In this document: positions 43,401 to 51,834 of the stretch, piece after piece
Numbering within the stretch: the stretch's first letter is position 1
Layout of the letters: each line of letters starts with the position of its first letter
Source of the DNA: Zopfochytrium polystomum
Lineage: Eukaryota; Chytridiomycota; Chytridiomycetes; Chytridiales; Chytridiaceae
Direction of reading: 5' to 3'
Assembly: GCA_025765615.1 (NCBI GenBank)
Contig: JAIVFJ010000260.1
Location: 1-64,000 of the forward strand
DNA: 64,000 nt
Translations under genes and position numbers: made by a program
The notes under the pieces: model-generated
Seen by the model: only the letters and a program-made list of their open reading frames with translations
What the model was told of the DNA's origin: nothing
Databases searched by the model: none

Positions 43401-44084
43401 GCCATGACTGTGAGCTCTATGAGCTCTACTTGAATCTTGACTGTGAACTGTGAACTGTGGAACTTGAGTCTTGGCTGGCTGTGAATCTTGAATCAAGGGC
43501 TTGAGAGCATGAGACTTGGGGGCTTGACTTGAGTTTTGGGTGACTGTTCCGATTGGTGGAGGTTGGACTTGACCAGTGACCCAATCAATGGCAGGGTTCT
43601 GGGCTTGCAGCCATGGTAATCCCAGGATGACAGAGAATGTGGGTGAGCCAAGATCCAATACTTCCAGATTGACCATGGATGGTGGAAAGTCTTGGATGTG
43701 GAGGTTTAGCTTGGTTTCATGGCTGATTTCCTTGAACAGAGCATGATTGGCAAAGTGGACCTTGAGGGGTGTGGATTTCTTGATCGTAGGAATGGCACAA
43801 GACTTGGCAAGGGTGGCATCAATGATGTTGCAGGATGATCCAGAGTCTATAAGGGCCTTGGTTGTGATGGTTGACTTGGGTGAGAGTTGAATCTTGACAT
43901 CCATGGTGAGTTGGTGGGGCTTGGAATCTGAGGTGTTTGTGGTGCTGGTGGTGGTGATGAAACAGGGGCAGCTTGGAGGAGGGTCCAGGGAATTGCCCCT
44001 CAGTGAGCCTGGACCTGGGAGTTTGGGTGCTTCTTCCTTGGGCAGTCCTTGACAGCATGCTCCTTGGAGCCACAGTAAAAACAC
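40425..44084 (-). CDS. pol: Pol polyprotein of the outer Ty3 element (PR-RT-RNaseH-IN-chromodomain)
   Basis: About 1219 residues as an open frame; no ATG is required because it overlaps gag by 85 nt in the -1 frame. In order: protease (ALIDSGSSCNIID, Asp80); reverse transcriptase with the YLDD box near residue 490 and a FGLTNAPA motif; RNase H (LETDASDYALGAVLSQ, near 636); integrase with its HHCC finger (about 815-850), catalytic Asp in SMDFIVKLP, VSDRGPQF near 943 and the E in QTERTNQTLEQ; an SH3-like module; and a C-terminal chromodomain cut at KGYSDADNT by the nested insertion. The last dozen residues are LTR sequence. Chromodomains steer such integrases to marked chromatin. All enzymatic motifs are intact. 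Confidence 0.9.
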   Translation of the reverse strand: MFLLWLQGACCQGLPKEEAPKLPGPGSLRGNSLDPPPSCPCFITTTSTTNTSDSKPHQLTMDVKIQLSPKSTITTKALIDSGSSCNIIDATLAKSCAIPTIKKSTPLKVHFANHALFKEISHETKLNLHIQDFPPSMVNLEVLDLGSPTFSVILGLPWLQAQNPAIDWVTGQVQPPPIGTVTQNSSQAPKSHALKPLIQDSQPAKTQVPQFTVHSQDSSRAHRAHSHGHDSCSQNPQSKIQVPQFTVHIQDSSSTAHSLCQEQNSQSKIQESQFPVKNSCTTAEEHRNLDPSDLLLASKLPKEYLPYADVFSKTKADLLPAQRPYDCEIPLKDETCSPPFKPLYHLSPPEAKALQEYIEEMLNKGFIQPSKSPAGAPIFFVKKKDGGLRPCVDYRDLNEMTVKNRYPLPLISELLDKLSHARIFSKIDLRGAYNLVRIKPQDQWKTAFRCKYGHFEYLVMPFGLTNAPAIFQGMMNDIFRDILDLFVIVYLDDILVFSSDTASHMGHVKTVLERLRQHHLYAKLEKCEFHKTSIEFLGFIVSDKGISMAPDKIQTILEWKAPNSIKDVQSFLGFCNFYRTFIANYSAIAKPLTDLTKKTTKFEWTPAAEQAWLALKTATTSAPLLKHVDPLLPFTLETDASDYALGAVLSQPSSQDPSAPLHPVAYYSRKLNSAECNYTVHDKELLAIVEAFKFWRHYLAGSKGISVYSDHKNLTFFRARRLLKQRHARWAELLSEYDFKLCYSPGHLNTVADTLSRRTDLAPEGGDGFTPPSKTHLSLLPDSVWAHAISKDLKPHKIQVSQEEEKLEILKTRHDAATAGHPGEHKTYELVSRDFYWPGMRKYIKNYVSSCETCQRNKSSRHKPYGLLEPLPIAISPWSSISMDFIVKLPPSHGFDSILVVICRRTKLAHFIPCTENIDAQGTADLFLQHIFRLHGLPQSIVSDRGPQFRSQFWKALTAALGIKSQLSTAYHPQTDGQTERTNQTLEQYLRCYVSYQQDDWPTLLPLAEFALNNSLHSSTQLSPFFATYGFNPRGDLLGQETLSNVQAPAAASHLHKLKIISTFLDSTLKQAQEDASRFANTHRMDHDLAVGQQVWLLRKNLQTKRPSPKLDNLKLGPFKILEQINPVTFKLDLPASMKIHPVFHVSLLEKFVANSIPGRVVPPPPPVEVEGEEEFEVEQILDAKWFGRTLKFLVKWKGYSDADNTCVMNHPLETSGTF

Positions 44085-44923
44085 AGTCCCTGCTGGGCCC
44101 TCCTTGTTTTCTCCTCTTGGCTCAGAGGACCCTTAGGAAGTGTCTCAACTGCATCCACTTGCATGGGTTCAGGAACTGTGAGAGCTTGAGGAACTGGGGT
44201 AGGTCTTGATGTAGTTCCTACTTGTCTTTGCTTCAGCCTCTTGGAGTAGAGTCTGTTGTCAATCTTGATGGCAAGGAGAATGTACTCTTCCAAGGTCTCA
44301 GGGATGTGCAGAGACTGGGAGAGCATGTCTTGGATAGACTCATGGAGACCATCATGGTACAGCTCCATCAGAGCTGCATCATTGTATCCAGAGTCTCTGG
44401 CTAGTTGCTTGAATTGGTTGGTGTAGGCCACACAAGATTGCTTTCCTTGCTTGATATGCTTGAGCTTGGATCTTGCTGTCCAAGATGCGTAGGGGTCACC
44501 AAAGGTAGCTTCCAGCCCCTCCCAGAGCTCTTGCAGGGTGGTGGGTGTGCTTGGGAGAGATCTGTACCCTGATTGAGCTTGACCAGACAGGAGGGTGCTT
44601 GTGAAAAGAACCTTGACTTGCTCACTGGGAAATCTTGAAGGTTGGAGAAGGATGACATTCTCCACAGTGGCCATGAAGTTCCTAAGGTCTTTGGCCAGCC
44701 CAGTGAACTTGTCAGGGCTGGGAACCTTGGGCTCTCTTGCTTGGTTGGCTTGAGGCAGGGGAAGAGCTTGATGTTCTTGTTGGTGAAGTTGTTGTTGAAG
44801 CTGGTGCTGCTGGTGAAGGACTTGTTCTTGAAGTTGGTGTGTCTGTCTTGAGAGGGCTTGTAATTGGTCCATCAAGGCTTGGAAGGCAGTTGCATCAGGG
44901 AAGGTGTTGTTTGGGTCAGACAT
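44000..44923 (-). CDS. gag: Gag polyprotein of the outer Ty3 element
   Basis: 307 residues from MSDPNNTFPDA, the first ATG about 40 nt after the 5' LTR. Gln-rich coiled coil, Gag capsid-like core and one CCHC knuckle (CFYCGSKEHAVKDC) near the end. It is the structural protein of the virus-like particle. Pol follows in the -1 frame, so a ribosomal shift within 44000-44084 is needed. No textbook X-XXY-YYZ site is evident there; TTTTTAC near 44073 is the nearest. Confidence 0.9.
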   Translation of the reverse strand: MSDPNNTFPDATAFQALMDQLQALSRQTHQLQEQVLHQQHQLQQQLHQQEHQALPLPQANQAREPKVPSPDKFTGLAKDLRNFMATVENVILLQPSRFPSEQVKVLFTSTLLSGQAQSGYRSLPSTPTTLQELWEGLEATFGDPYASWTARSKLKHIKQGKQSCVAYTNQFKQLARDSGYNDAALMELYHDGLHESIQDMLSQSLHIPETLEEYILLAIKIDNRLYSKRLKQRQVGTTSRPTPVPQALTVPEPMQVDAVETLPKGPLSQEEKTRRAQQGLCFYCGSKEHAVKDCPRKKHPNSQVQAH

Positions 44924-44950
44924 GATGGCAGAGAGTAGTGGGAGAGGGTG

Positions 44951-44961
44951 AAGTGAATTAT
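44951..44961 (-). other. Primer-binding site for self-priming, outer element
   Basis: Two bases after the 5' LTR the sense strand reads ATAATTCACTT. This is the exact reverse complement of AAGTGAATTAT inside the LTR (45044-45034), which begins about 35 nt after the TATAAAA box, where transcription should start. Eleven matching bases at the RNA 5' end is the Tf1/sushi self-priming design. The nested element has the same site at 40099-40109. Confidence 0.8.
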
Positions 44962-44963
44962 GA

Positions 44964-45316
44964 TGTCAGGAACAGGGCAGGACAGGACAAGGCAGACAAG
45001 GAACTGAGAGGAGTGATGATTGTATTGGAAACAATAATTCACTTGAGGGATGGGACAGGTCCCCCATCCCCCTTTTATACCTTTTGAGAGTGTTCCTTGT
45101 CAAGACTCCAAGAAAGTTCCAGAAAGAGCAATTAGTAATGCAATGATACCAATGATACCAATGACAACAAGACAAGTCAGGAAAGCAAAGAAGGTTCCAG
45201 AAGGTTCCACAAGGTTCCATGAAGGAATGTTCTAGAAGGTTCCAGAAGGTTCCAGAAGGTTCCATGAAGGAATGTTCTAGAAGGTTCCAGAGGTTTCCAG
45301 AGGGTGATTCATAACA
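44964..45316 (-). repeat. 5' LTR of the outer Ty3 element (promoter)
   Basis: 353 bp. Sense order: U3 with the HSE array at 45302-45190, TATAAAA at 45079-45073, and a predicted start near 45044 (AAGTGAATTATTG). It is flanked outside by the CCAGG duplication at 45317-45321. Confidence 0.92.
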
Positions 45317-46963
45317 CCAGGCGAAGACATCAACCATCGCCCAAACTCCAGTACTCGTTTGGTTGACTGTCCATTCAATCTGAATGGTAGGCTCATTGGA
45401 TCAGGGCTGGATTGTGGGCATTGAATTGTTGTAACGAACAGCTCACATACCTGCTCAATCGAGGTCTACGATCACTTCCAGCTGCAAGAAAGTTATCACT
45501 GGAGGCTTTATCACACTTCTGAACACTTGTCGTAGACGGGGTTGGAAACGGGCTCGTTCTCAACTCACTTCGATCCAGATTCCCAGGCATCCCTCCTAAG
45601 GTCAAAAGACGTCGCGAATATGCGGGAAAAGCTGCGAATGGAGGAGCGTGGGGGGCAGACTTCAATGGAGGCGCTCTACAACGACTCCAGGCAACTGGCT
45701 ACCACAACTTGTTTCAGCTGGATCCCTGCACAAATCGTGTCCAACACCTCTTCCTTGCATCTCGTTCTATTGAGAACTTTCGCGCTCGATCCTCAGTTCT
45801 TCTGATGGATTGTACTTACAAAACCAACAAGTTTCAGCCTCCACTGCTTAATATCGTTACGGTTTCGGAAAATGGCCAGACCCTAGATGTCGCATTTGCT
45901 TTTTTGTGTTGGGAGGAGGTGGAGGACTATATGTGGGCGCTTCAGCAGCTTTCAAATTTGCTTGATGGACGAGTTCCTTGTGTCGTGCTCCCAATTGCAA
46001 GTTGGCTTTGATGAATTCATTACAAGTCTTTCCGTCGTCGAGCAATTTTCTTTGTCGCTGCCACATCAATAAGAATGTTCTTGCAAACGTAAAGCCTAAG
46101 TTCACTGGCGCTGGTGCAGGGGAAAAGTTTGAGACCTTCTTGAAGGAATGGACTGCAGCGACCAATTCCAAATCTTTGGAGGAGTTCTCAGTGGCCATGT
46201 CTCGCTTGCGAAGACTGGCCAGCAGTAGTCAGCTATGCCAAAAAGTGGTTGGAGCATAAGGAATGCTTCATTGATGCATGGACCAACTTGAAGCTGCATC
46301 TTGGGAATACTGCTACATCTCGTGTCAAAGAAAATCACTCAGTGGTCAAAAAATATCTTGGACAGTCCAACAACGACCTCCTTGGCGCATTTCTATGCAT
46401 TGAACGCTATTTGTCTCACCAGTACAAACGAGAGCTAGACCTGAGGCCAAGAATTTAACAACCTTTGCGTTTCTTTCATTGTTTCCTTGGACCTGGCCTC
46501 ACAACAATATCCCACTACGCTCTGGACTTAATTCTATTGCAGATACAAGAAGAAGGAGCTACCGCTGAGTGCAATGGTCGCCTTCAAGCATCATTTGATC
46601 TCCCATGGGTTCACAAAATTTCTGTGGCCATGCACAAGTGGGAGGGCAATCACCATGGAAGACGTTCACCCACATTGGCGCATTTTCAATAAGGTCATTC
46701 AACCCGTGCACATGATGCCTCTCTCGTCCCTCGAACAGCTTGCGGCTGTTTTGGAGGTTGCCACTGTGACGACAAAGCAGCGTCTCCTCGAGCAATCCCA
46801 AGCAATTGTTGACAGACCAGTGCGGCAAAGTATTTTGAACCAGGAGCGTGCCAAAGTCCGGAAAGCCAAGGCAAAGTCACTGGGCCCGGAATTTCGAAGA
46901 AAAAGAGAAAGAAAAAAATAAAAAAAAAATAAAACAATAAACGAAAAAAAATAAAGACACAAG

Positions 46964-47769
46964 ATGCTCCAGAGCGACCCAGCGCAGCGGCGACAGCGGC
47001 GACAGCGGCCCCCTCAACAGCAGCTGCTGCTGGAGCAGGCGCCGCCAGCTACCTACGCCACTGCTCTCCGCACACAGAAACCGCCCACGACATTCCCTAC
47101 AGTTCGGAGCAAGCAGCGCAAAAGGCGCGGCAACTCGGCGCCCTCCACTCGCAGCAACACCGCCGCGGTTGCGTCCACAGCCGATCCACCTCATCCAGTC
47201 ACACCAGCAGCCGTTGCAGCGGAACAGCGCTCACCCAACGACGCCAAAAGTGCATTGGAGCCCTCTCCGGCGGCAACCCCAGCTCCTGCATCTCAGTCCA
47301 TCACGCCCCCAAAGCCGTCGCAGCCTGCCGCGTCCCCCTCTCCCTCACCCCCGCGGCCCGCGGCTCCCCTTCCGCGCCTGCAACTCCCCCGCGGCGTGTG
47401 CGTCAAAGTCGCCCACCTCCGCCCGCGCTTCGACAACCTGCAGGCCTGGCGCAGCCACCCGGGCCACGTGCTCGTCACACGCGCCGGCCGCATCTTCATC
47501 ACGGACCCGGAGACGCGCAAGAGCCGGCCGTACGTTTACGAGGCGAGCCCCTGGGCCAACCCGTTCAAGCTGTCGCAGTACTCGCTGCAAGAGTCGCTCC
47601 GCCGCTTTCGCGCGCACCTCGAGGAGCTGCTGAAGGACCCGGGCACGTTGAACGCGTTTTGGAACTGAAGGATGCACAAGAGATTGGGTGCTTTTGCGAG
47701 CCGGGGAGCGACTGCCACCGGAACGTTATTTTGGACGTTCTTAGGAGACGCTTGTCGGGGTTGGAATGA
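46964..47769 (+). CDS. DUF4326 domain protein with disordered N-terminus, one-base deletion near the end
   Basis: About 140 residues rich in Pro, Ala, Gln and Ser precede a DUF4326 domain. The domain runs VCVKVAHLRPRFDNL, SPWANPFKLSQYSLQESLRR, then EIGCFCEPGSDCHRNVILDV with its paired Cys and CH residues. The last part is read only after moving one base at the run TTTT near 47657; five Ts would keep the frame. As written the first frame stops at 47668. The family occurs in phages, bacteria and fungi, may bind metal through the Cys/His cluster, and has no settled function. Its neighbour upstream is the dead MULE transposase; they could have been one element's cargo, but nothing proves that. 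Confidence 0.65.
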
Positions 47770-48040
47770 GTAAGCTTCCCAGGTTTTGGTTTTTTTTTTT
47801 TTTTTTGGATGATGAGCGATGAGATCGAACTACATTGAAATAAACGTAATTATTTCGCCGATGGTTGCAGTGCGATATTGATGAGCCGATCGTTGCTTGA
47901 TGATGCTGTGTCTTCCCGCTGCACCCATTTGGTCCCTTGGGAAAAGAAAGCTGTGGGGTCCACGCCCAACTTCGCCACCAACCCCACACTTGTGGGGTGA
48001 CAGGCGGAAGAACTGTCTTTTCGAACGCGCGAGATCAACC

Positions 48041-49261
48041 ATGGTGGAACTCAAAGGTGAGCACGCCGTCCAAACGTGCTGACGATGCAGAGCTGTTCTG
48101 AAAACGCACCATCTTGCTCCTCACTATCAGATTGCTACTTCGCGCAGCTGCAGTTTTGTGCAGAGCATTACGTCCCCGGACTGGACACATTTGGTGAGGA
48201 CTTTATTGATTCAGTCGTTTCATCGTGTTTGATCTAACGCTTGGATTATCTGGTTAGGCCAGATTCTCACGTGCGTTTCATTAGTTTCAATCGCATTGGG
48301 AGTCCTCTTGATCGGAGTATCCACGCTCCATCGAGAAACCAAGGCGAAACTCTTGAACGCCCGTGCTGCACCCCCCATCTTCGTTTTCAGCCAATTCGAG
48401 TGGTTTGTCGTCCTATTCACCATCTCGAACACGATCTCGGGAGTCGCCTTGGCCATCGCTTCATTCGCCGGAACCAGCTCTACAGTATTTCTGTGTTGTA
48501 CGGGTGTTTTCCCCCTGTGAAGAACCAGATCACTTTTTAACAACGACATTTTTTTCGCGACCCAGATCGCTCATGGGCCTTCGAAGCCTCCTTGTATTCG
48601 TGGCGACGCTCGTCTTCGTCGACATCGTCCTGAGATCCGTGGATCTGCAGACCCCCTTCATCAGGCGCCTGCGCACCCGCTTCCTCCCCAGCCTTGTCAT
48701 ACCCGTGCTTGGAACGTTCGCATTCACCGTCTACCAAGCCCGCTACTCGGACTACTCGCACGCCCACGCGGACGAGGAGCCGTGGCTGGTTGACCGCTAC
48801 CACCACATCATGGCGGCGTCCTCCGTGCTGTACATCCTCTGCTGGCTTTTGATGCTCGTGCTTGTCCTCGTCGGCCGCCACGCGTACTCGCAGCAGCTGT
48901 TCCTTCTGATGCGGCCCACCTTCCGGTCGGCCGTCGTTCGCAAGCGGCCGAGCTTTCGGTTTTACGAAGAGCGAAAGTGGGGGCTGCGCGCTGTTAGCGA
49001 CGGCGCCGGCGGCGGCGGCGCACGTGGAGAAGCGGAGCTGGAGGCGCTCCTGGACGCTGTCGAGGCAGCGAATTACGCGCTGAACTGGTTCGCGGCGGCG
49101 ATTGGCCTTTTTGTGGTGTACAACGTTGCGTATTCTTTGATGGTGCTCCTTTACTCGGGTGCGCCGCCCATGTTTTGGTACTTGACGATGTTCGTCAACT
49201 TTGCGTAAGTCGACATCCTCGCTAGTGTGCTTGTTGGCTCTAATGCTTTATTTTGTTTCTT

Positions 49262-49326
<65 letters not shown>

Positions 49327-49566
49327 GGCACCTGTGCTTGTGCATTTGTGCGGGACTGTTGGCATGTTGGCAGGTCTCCCTTTGTGATCTCGATCCCGCT
49401 CTTCCTCTTCTTTTTCCTCCGGATGACTCGCAAGCTGTTCAGGCTCGTGCGCGAAGACGCACGTCAACGGGGCCAGATTGCGGTGGGAGTGGGGCCACCA
49501 GCCGCCTCAAGTGATGACGGTCCCGTCCCGGCGAACCAGCTTCCGGTGATGCACGTTGGCCCGTAA
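48041..49566 (+). CDS. Seven-helix integral membrane protein, unrecognised family
   Basis: Five exons join perfectly in frame: 48041-48056, 48131-48193, 48258-48516, 48566-49204 and 49374-49566, giving 389 residues. The N-terminus is short (MVELKDCYFAQLQF). I count seven hydrophobic helices, among them ILTCVSLVSIALGVLLIGV, WFVVLFTISNTISGVALAIA, SLLVFVATLVFVDIVL, LVIPVLGTFAFTVY, SSVLYILCWLLMLVLVLVG and WFAAAIGLFVVYNVAYSLMV; the last spans the exon 4/5 junction. A roughly 60-residue cytosolic-type loop rich in charged residues and Gly lies before helix 6. It could be a receptor-like or DUF7702-type fungal membrane protein; I cannot assign a function. Intron 4 carries a long (CA)n run. Confidence 0.7.
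49266..49323. repeat. (CA)n microsatellite within intron 4 of the seven-helix gene
   Basis: About 28 uninterrupted CA units lie between the donor at 49205 and the acceptor ending at 49373. Confidence 0.9.
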
Positions 49567-50013
49567 ATTCTTTTTTTTTTTTTTTTTTTTTTTTGTGGAA
49601 TGGACGTGCTCGATCGAGACAATGTTTAATACACGAATATGTTTGAGAACGATGACGCATTGTTTGATTCTTCCAGAAAAGGAGAAAAGGAGAAAAAGGA
49701 GGACCCTACGCCACCCGCCTTGTTCTGGGAATGCGGCCCACCCTTTTGCCTCTCTTGTCTTCTTCGTTCTTCCTCAAAAAGGAAAAAACGGCGAAAGGAG
49801 GCGTCGAGTGAAAGAAAAAAAAAAAAAAATATGCGCGTCGCCGAGGCCACCTCCATCACCGCCCTGACACCGTCCGTTGTCGCCGTCGGCTCTGTCGGCA
49901 CCCGTCACGAGCGCGAGGGCCACCGCGGCGGCGGCGGCTTCGGCAGTGTCAGACGCCGACAAAGACGACGACAAGCACGCGCACGAGCAGCAGTGCGGGC
50001 CACCGTCGTCAAC

Positions 50014-51454
50014 ATGTCGCTCCTACTCCTCACCCTCTTCCTCCTCACGCTCGACACGCTGGTCGATCGGGTCCACGCCGCACACACGGAGCTGGTCCCC
50101 GTGTCGGACCTGCTCATCGACTCGGTCCCAATCGACTCGTACATCAACGATCCGGCGATCTCAGCACCGATCATGAAGGGCTCCACTCTCAACCTGTCTT
50201 TTGCCATTGCGTCGACGCGAATGACCGCGTCCAAGCTGTCCTCCATCCCAATCGAGAAAGTGTGGGACCAGTCCACCACGGGCACCGTCACGGTGGAACA
50301 CGCGGACGGATCCACCTTCGAAGCCGACACCCCAGACCTGCACTACTCGGGAGTTCTCGACGACGGATCTGCCTCCATCACCGCTACTTTGTACGACGAC
50401 GGAATCCACTTTGTTGTGTACAACCGCACATCTGGCAGCCTGTTCCAAGTGGACCCCGTCGCGCACATCGTCAACGCCTTCACACCAGAGGAGCTGGTTT
50501 CCATCGCCGGCGCCTCCCACGTTGCGCTTGTTCCCACCGCAAAGACCCTGAGCGAACCTCTGCGTCGCCCAAACAATACTGCGACGCGCGCGAACGCAAG
50601 CGAACCCGCAGGCGCAGGCTCTCTATTCCGTCGCTCGGACCCTGATGTTACTATTCCATCAGTTGGTTTCGCGCCGTTGTTTGACAACTGCTTTCCAAAT
50701 ATCCTGCAAAACCACACTGCCCGCATCGCCTTTCAAGTGAGCTACGGGTTGTTCCTCCAACTGGATGGTGCAGGCGCAACGGCACCCGTCAAGACTCTTG
50801 CAAAGCTCGGTCAGATTGTCACTGATATGAATATCATCTATGAGCATCAGTTGCGAATCACCGTCCAGGTAAGTTTTTTTTTGGAGCGCGCAGTTCCAGG
50901 ATCGAGCTGCATGAGAGAAATCACTAAACGCTCGCTCCCCACAGGTTCACACTGGCGGAACGAAGATCATGATGGCGCCAAATTCTACCGCTGCCAATTA
51001 TGTTTGGAATTACGGTCCAGGATACTGCTACAACACCATCGAGGACGGCGTCATGTCCCTGTCAACGTACGTCAGCACGCTGCCGCTGGACTCTACTGTT
51101 ACGACGTACATTCTTCTATCAACATGCTCAAGCCCGAACAGCGAAGTTGGGCTTGCGTGGCAGCCAGGCGCCTGTGACTCACCTTACAACACGGCCGCAG
51201 TGCAGTACAGCAGTGGCGCATGGTTGATTGTGGCCCACGAATTCGGACACAGCATCAACGCGTCGCACACGTTTGAAAACGGTCAAGGAAAAACCGGCGG
51301 CATCATGGACTACGCGGACGGGCGCTACCCCATCGGCACTGGATGGTACGGATTCCATCCCACTTACAACAGGGACGAAATTTGCTCGTACCTCTCGATC
51401 TACATGGGCCGTACCTGCCTTCCATTGTCCAAGAACGCTGCCGGAACAGTTTAG
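50014..51454 (+). CDS. Secreted zinc metallopeptidase (metzincin, M12-like)
   Basis: Exons 50014-50868 and 50945-51454 give 454 residues. A signal peptide (MSLLLLTLFLLTLDTLVDRV) marks the start; the frame upstream is Arg-rich and probably 5' leader. A reprolysin-type propeptide region follows (DGSTFEADTPDLHYSGVLDD), then a catalytic domain from about residue 215. The zinc site is HEFGHSINASH (three His and the general-base Glu), with the Met-turn in GGIMDYAD about 18 residues later. It should be exported and activated by propeptide removal. A pepsin-like secreted protease lies next on the same strand, so the pair may serve extracellular protein digestion. The only anomaly is the lack of a disintegrin or other C-terminal module. 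Confidence 0.8.
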
Positions 51455-51834
51455 TCTTCTTTAAAAACACCTTTCTTGCCGAAATACATGGCGCTTTGGT
51501 TCAACTTTTTTTAGAATAAAAGCAACGGCTGTTCTTGCTGTGTTCCCCTCCGTAAAATATTCTTCCTAGTTGGCAGTTTGCACTTCCGGCGCAATTGGTT
51601 TCATTTCCAAAGTTGGAATCGACTTCGCAGTAAGCTGCATAGTATGTAACACAATGAATGAAAGGTAAAGGGTATTTCCAGAATTTTTTTATTTTTCCAG
51701 CCTTCAAACCTGACAGGTACTGAACTTTGTATCGAAATAAAAAACTACGACATATAGCCCTTCCACACCCCCATCCCCCCGCCACTTTCCCCTTCCTCCG
51801 ACTTTACCCTTTGAGAACGACAACCGAGGCCACG

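Larger units (their letters stand above)
36827..45316 (-). mobile_element. Full-length Ty3/gypsy (chromovirus-type) LTR retrotransposon, outer element
   Basis: The sense strand is minus. 5' LTR 44964-45316, 3' LTR 36827-37179, both 353 bp with TGT...ACA ends and about one mismatch. The target duplication CCAGG lies at 36822-36826 and 45317-45321. Internal region: PBS 44951-44961, gag 44923-44000, pol 44084 to about 40465, then 37280-37194 and a polypurine tract at 37180-37194. Its 3' coding end is interrupted by a second element at 37285-40464. LTR diagnostic bases pair the outermost two LTRs with each other and the inner two with each other, which proves nesting rather than a tandem array. 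Insertion looks recent. Confidence 0.92.
36629..46920 (+). pseudogene. MULE/FAR1-type transposase, decayed and split by a Ty3 element
   Basis: The 5' part at 36629-36826 has a start (MEDKGQMIQTAPPDN) and a FAR1-like DNA-binding segment (KITNSGANRVQINCMQGG). It breaks off at the retrotransposon after the codons for DYRPG. The same domain resumes at 45322 (RLVDCPFNLNGRLIGSG). The MULE transposase core follows at 45.75-46.45 kb (LLMDCTYKTNKFQPPLL, then FLCRCHINKNVLANVKPKF). A C-terminal SWIM-like part is at 46.55-46.70 kb (GFTKFLWP, MEDVHPHWRIF), and a basic tail ends near 46920. Several frameshifts and stops (for example 45425 and 46456) show it was already inactive or has decayed since. It belonged to a Mutator-like DNA transposon. 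Confidence 0.72.

Noticed and set aside
36827..45316. Tandem LTR array formed by unequal recombination
   Set aside because: LTR diagnostic bases pair outer with outer and inner with inner, and the inner pair has its own CAGGT duplication, so nesting explains it.
49201..49566. His/Thr repeat protein over the CA run
   Set aside because: The CA run lies in an intron of the seven-helix gene.
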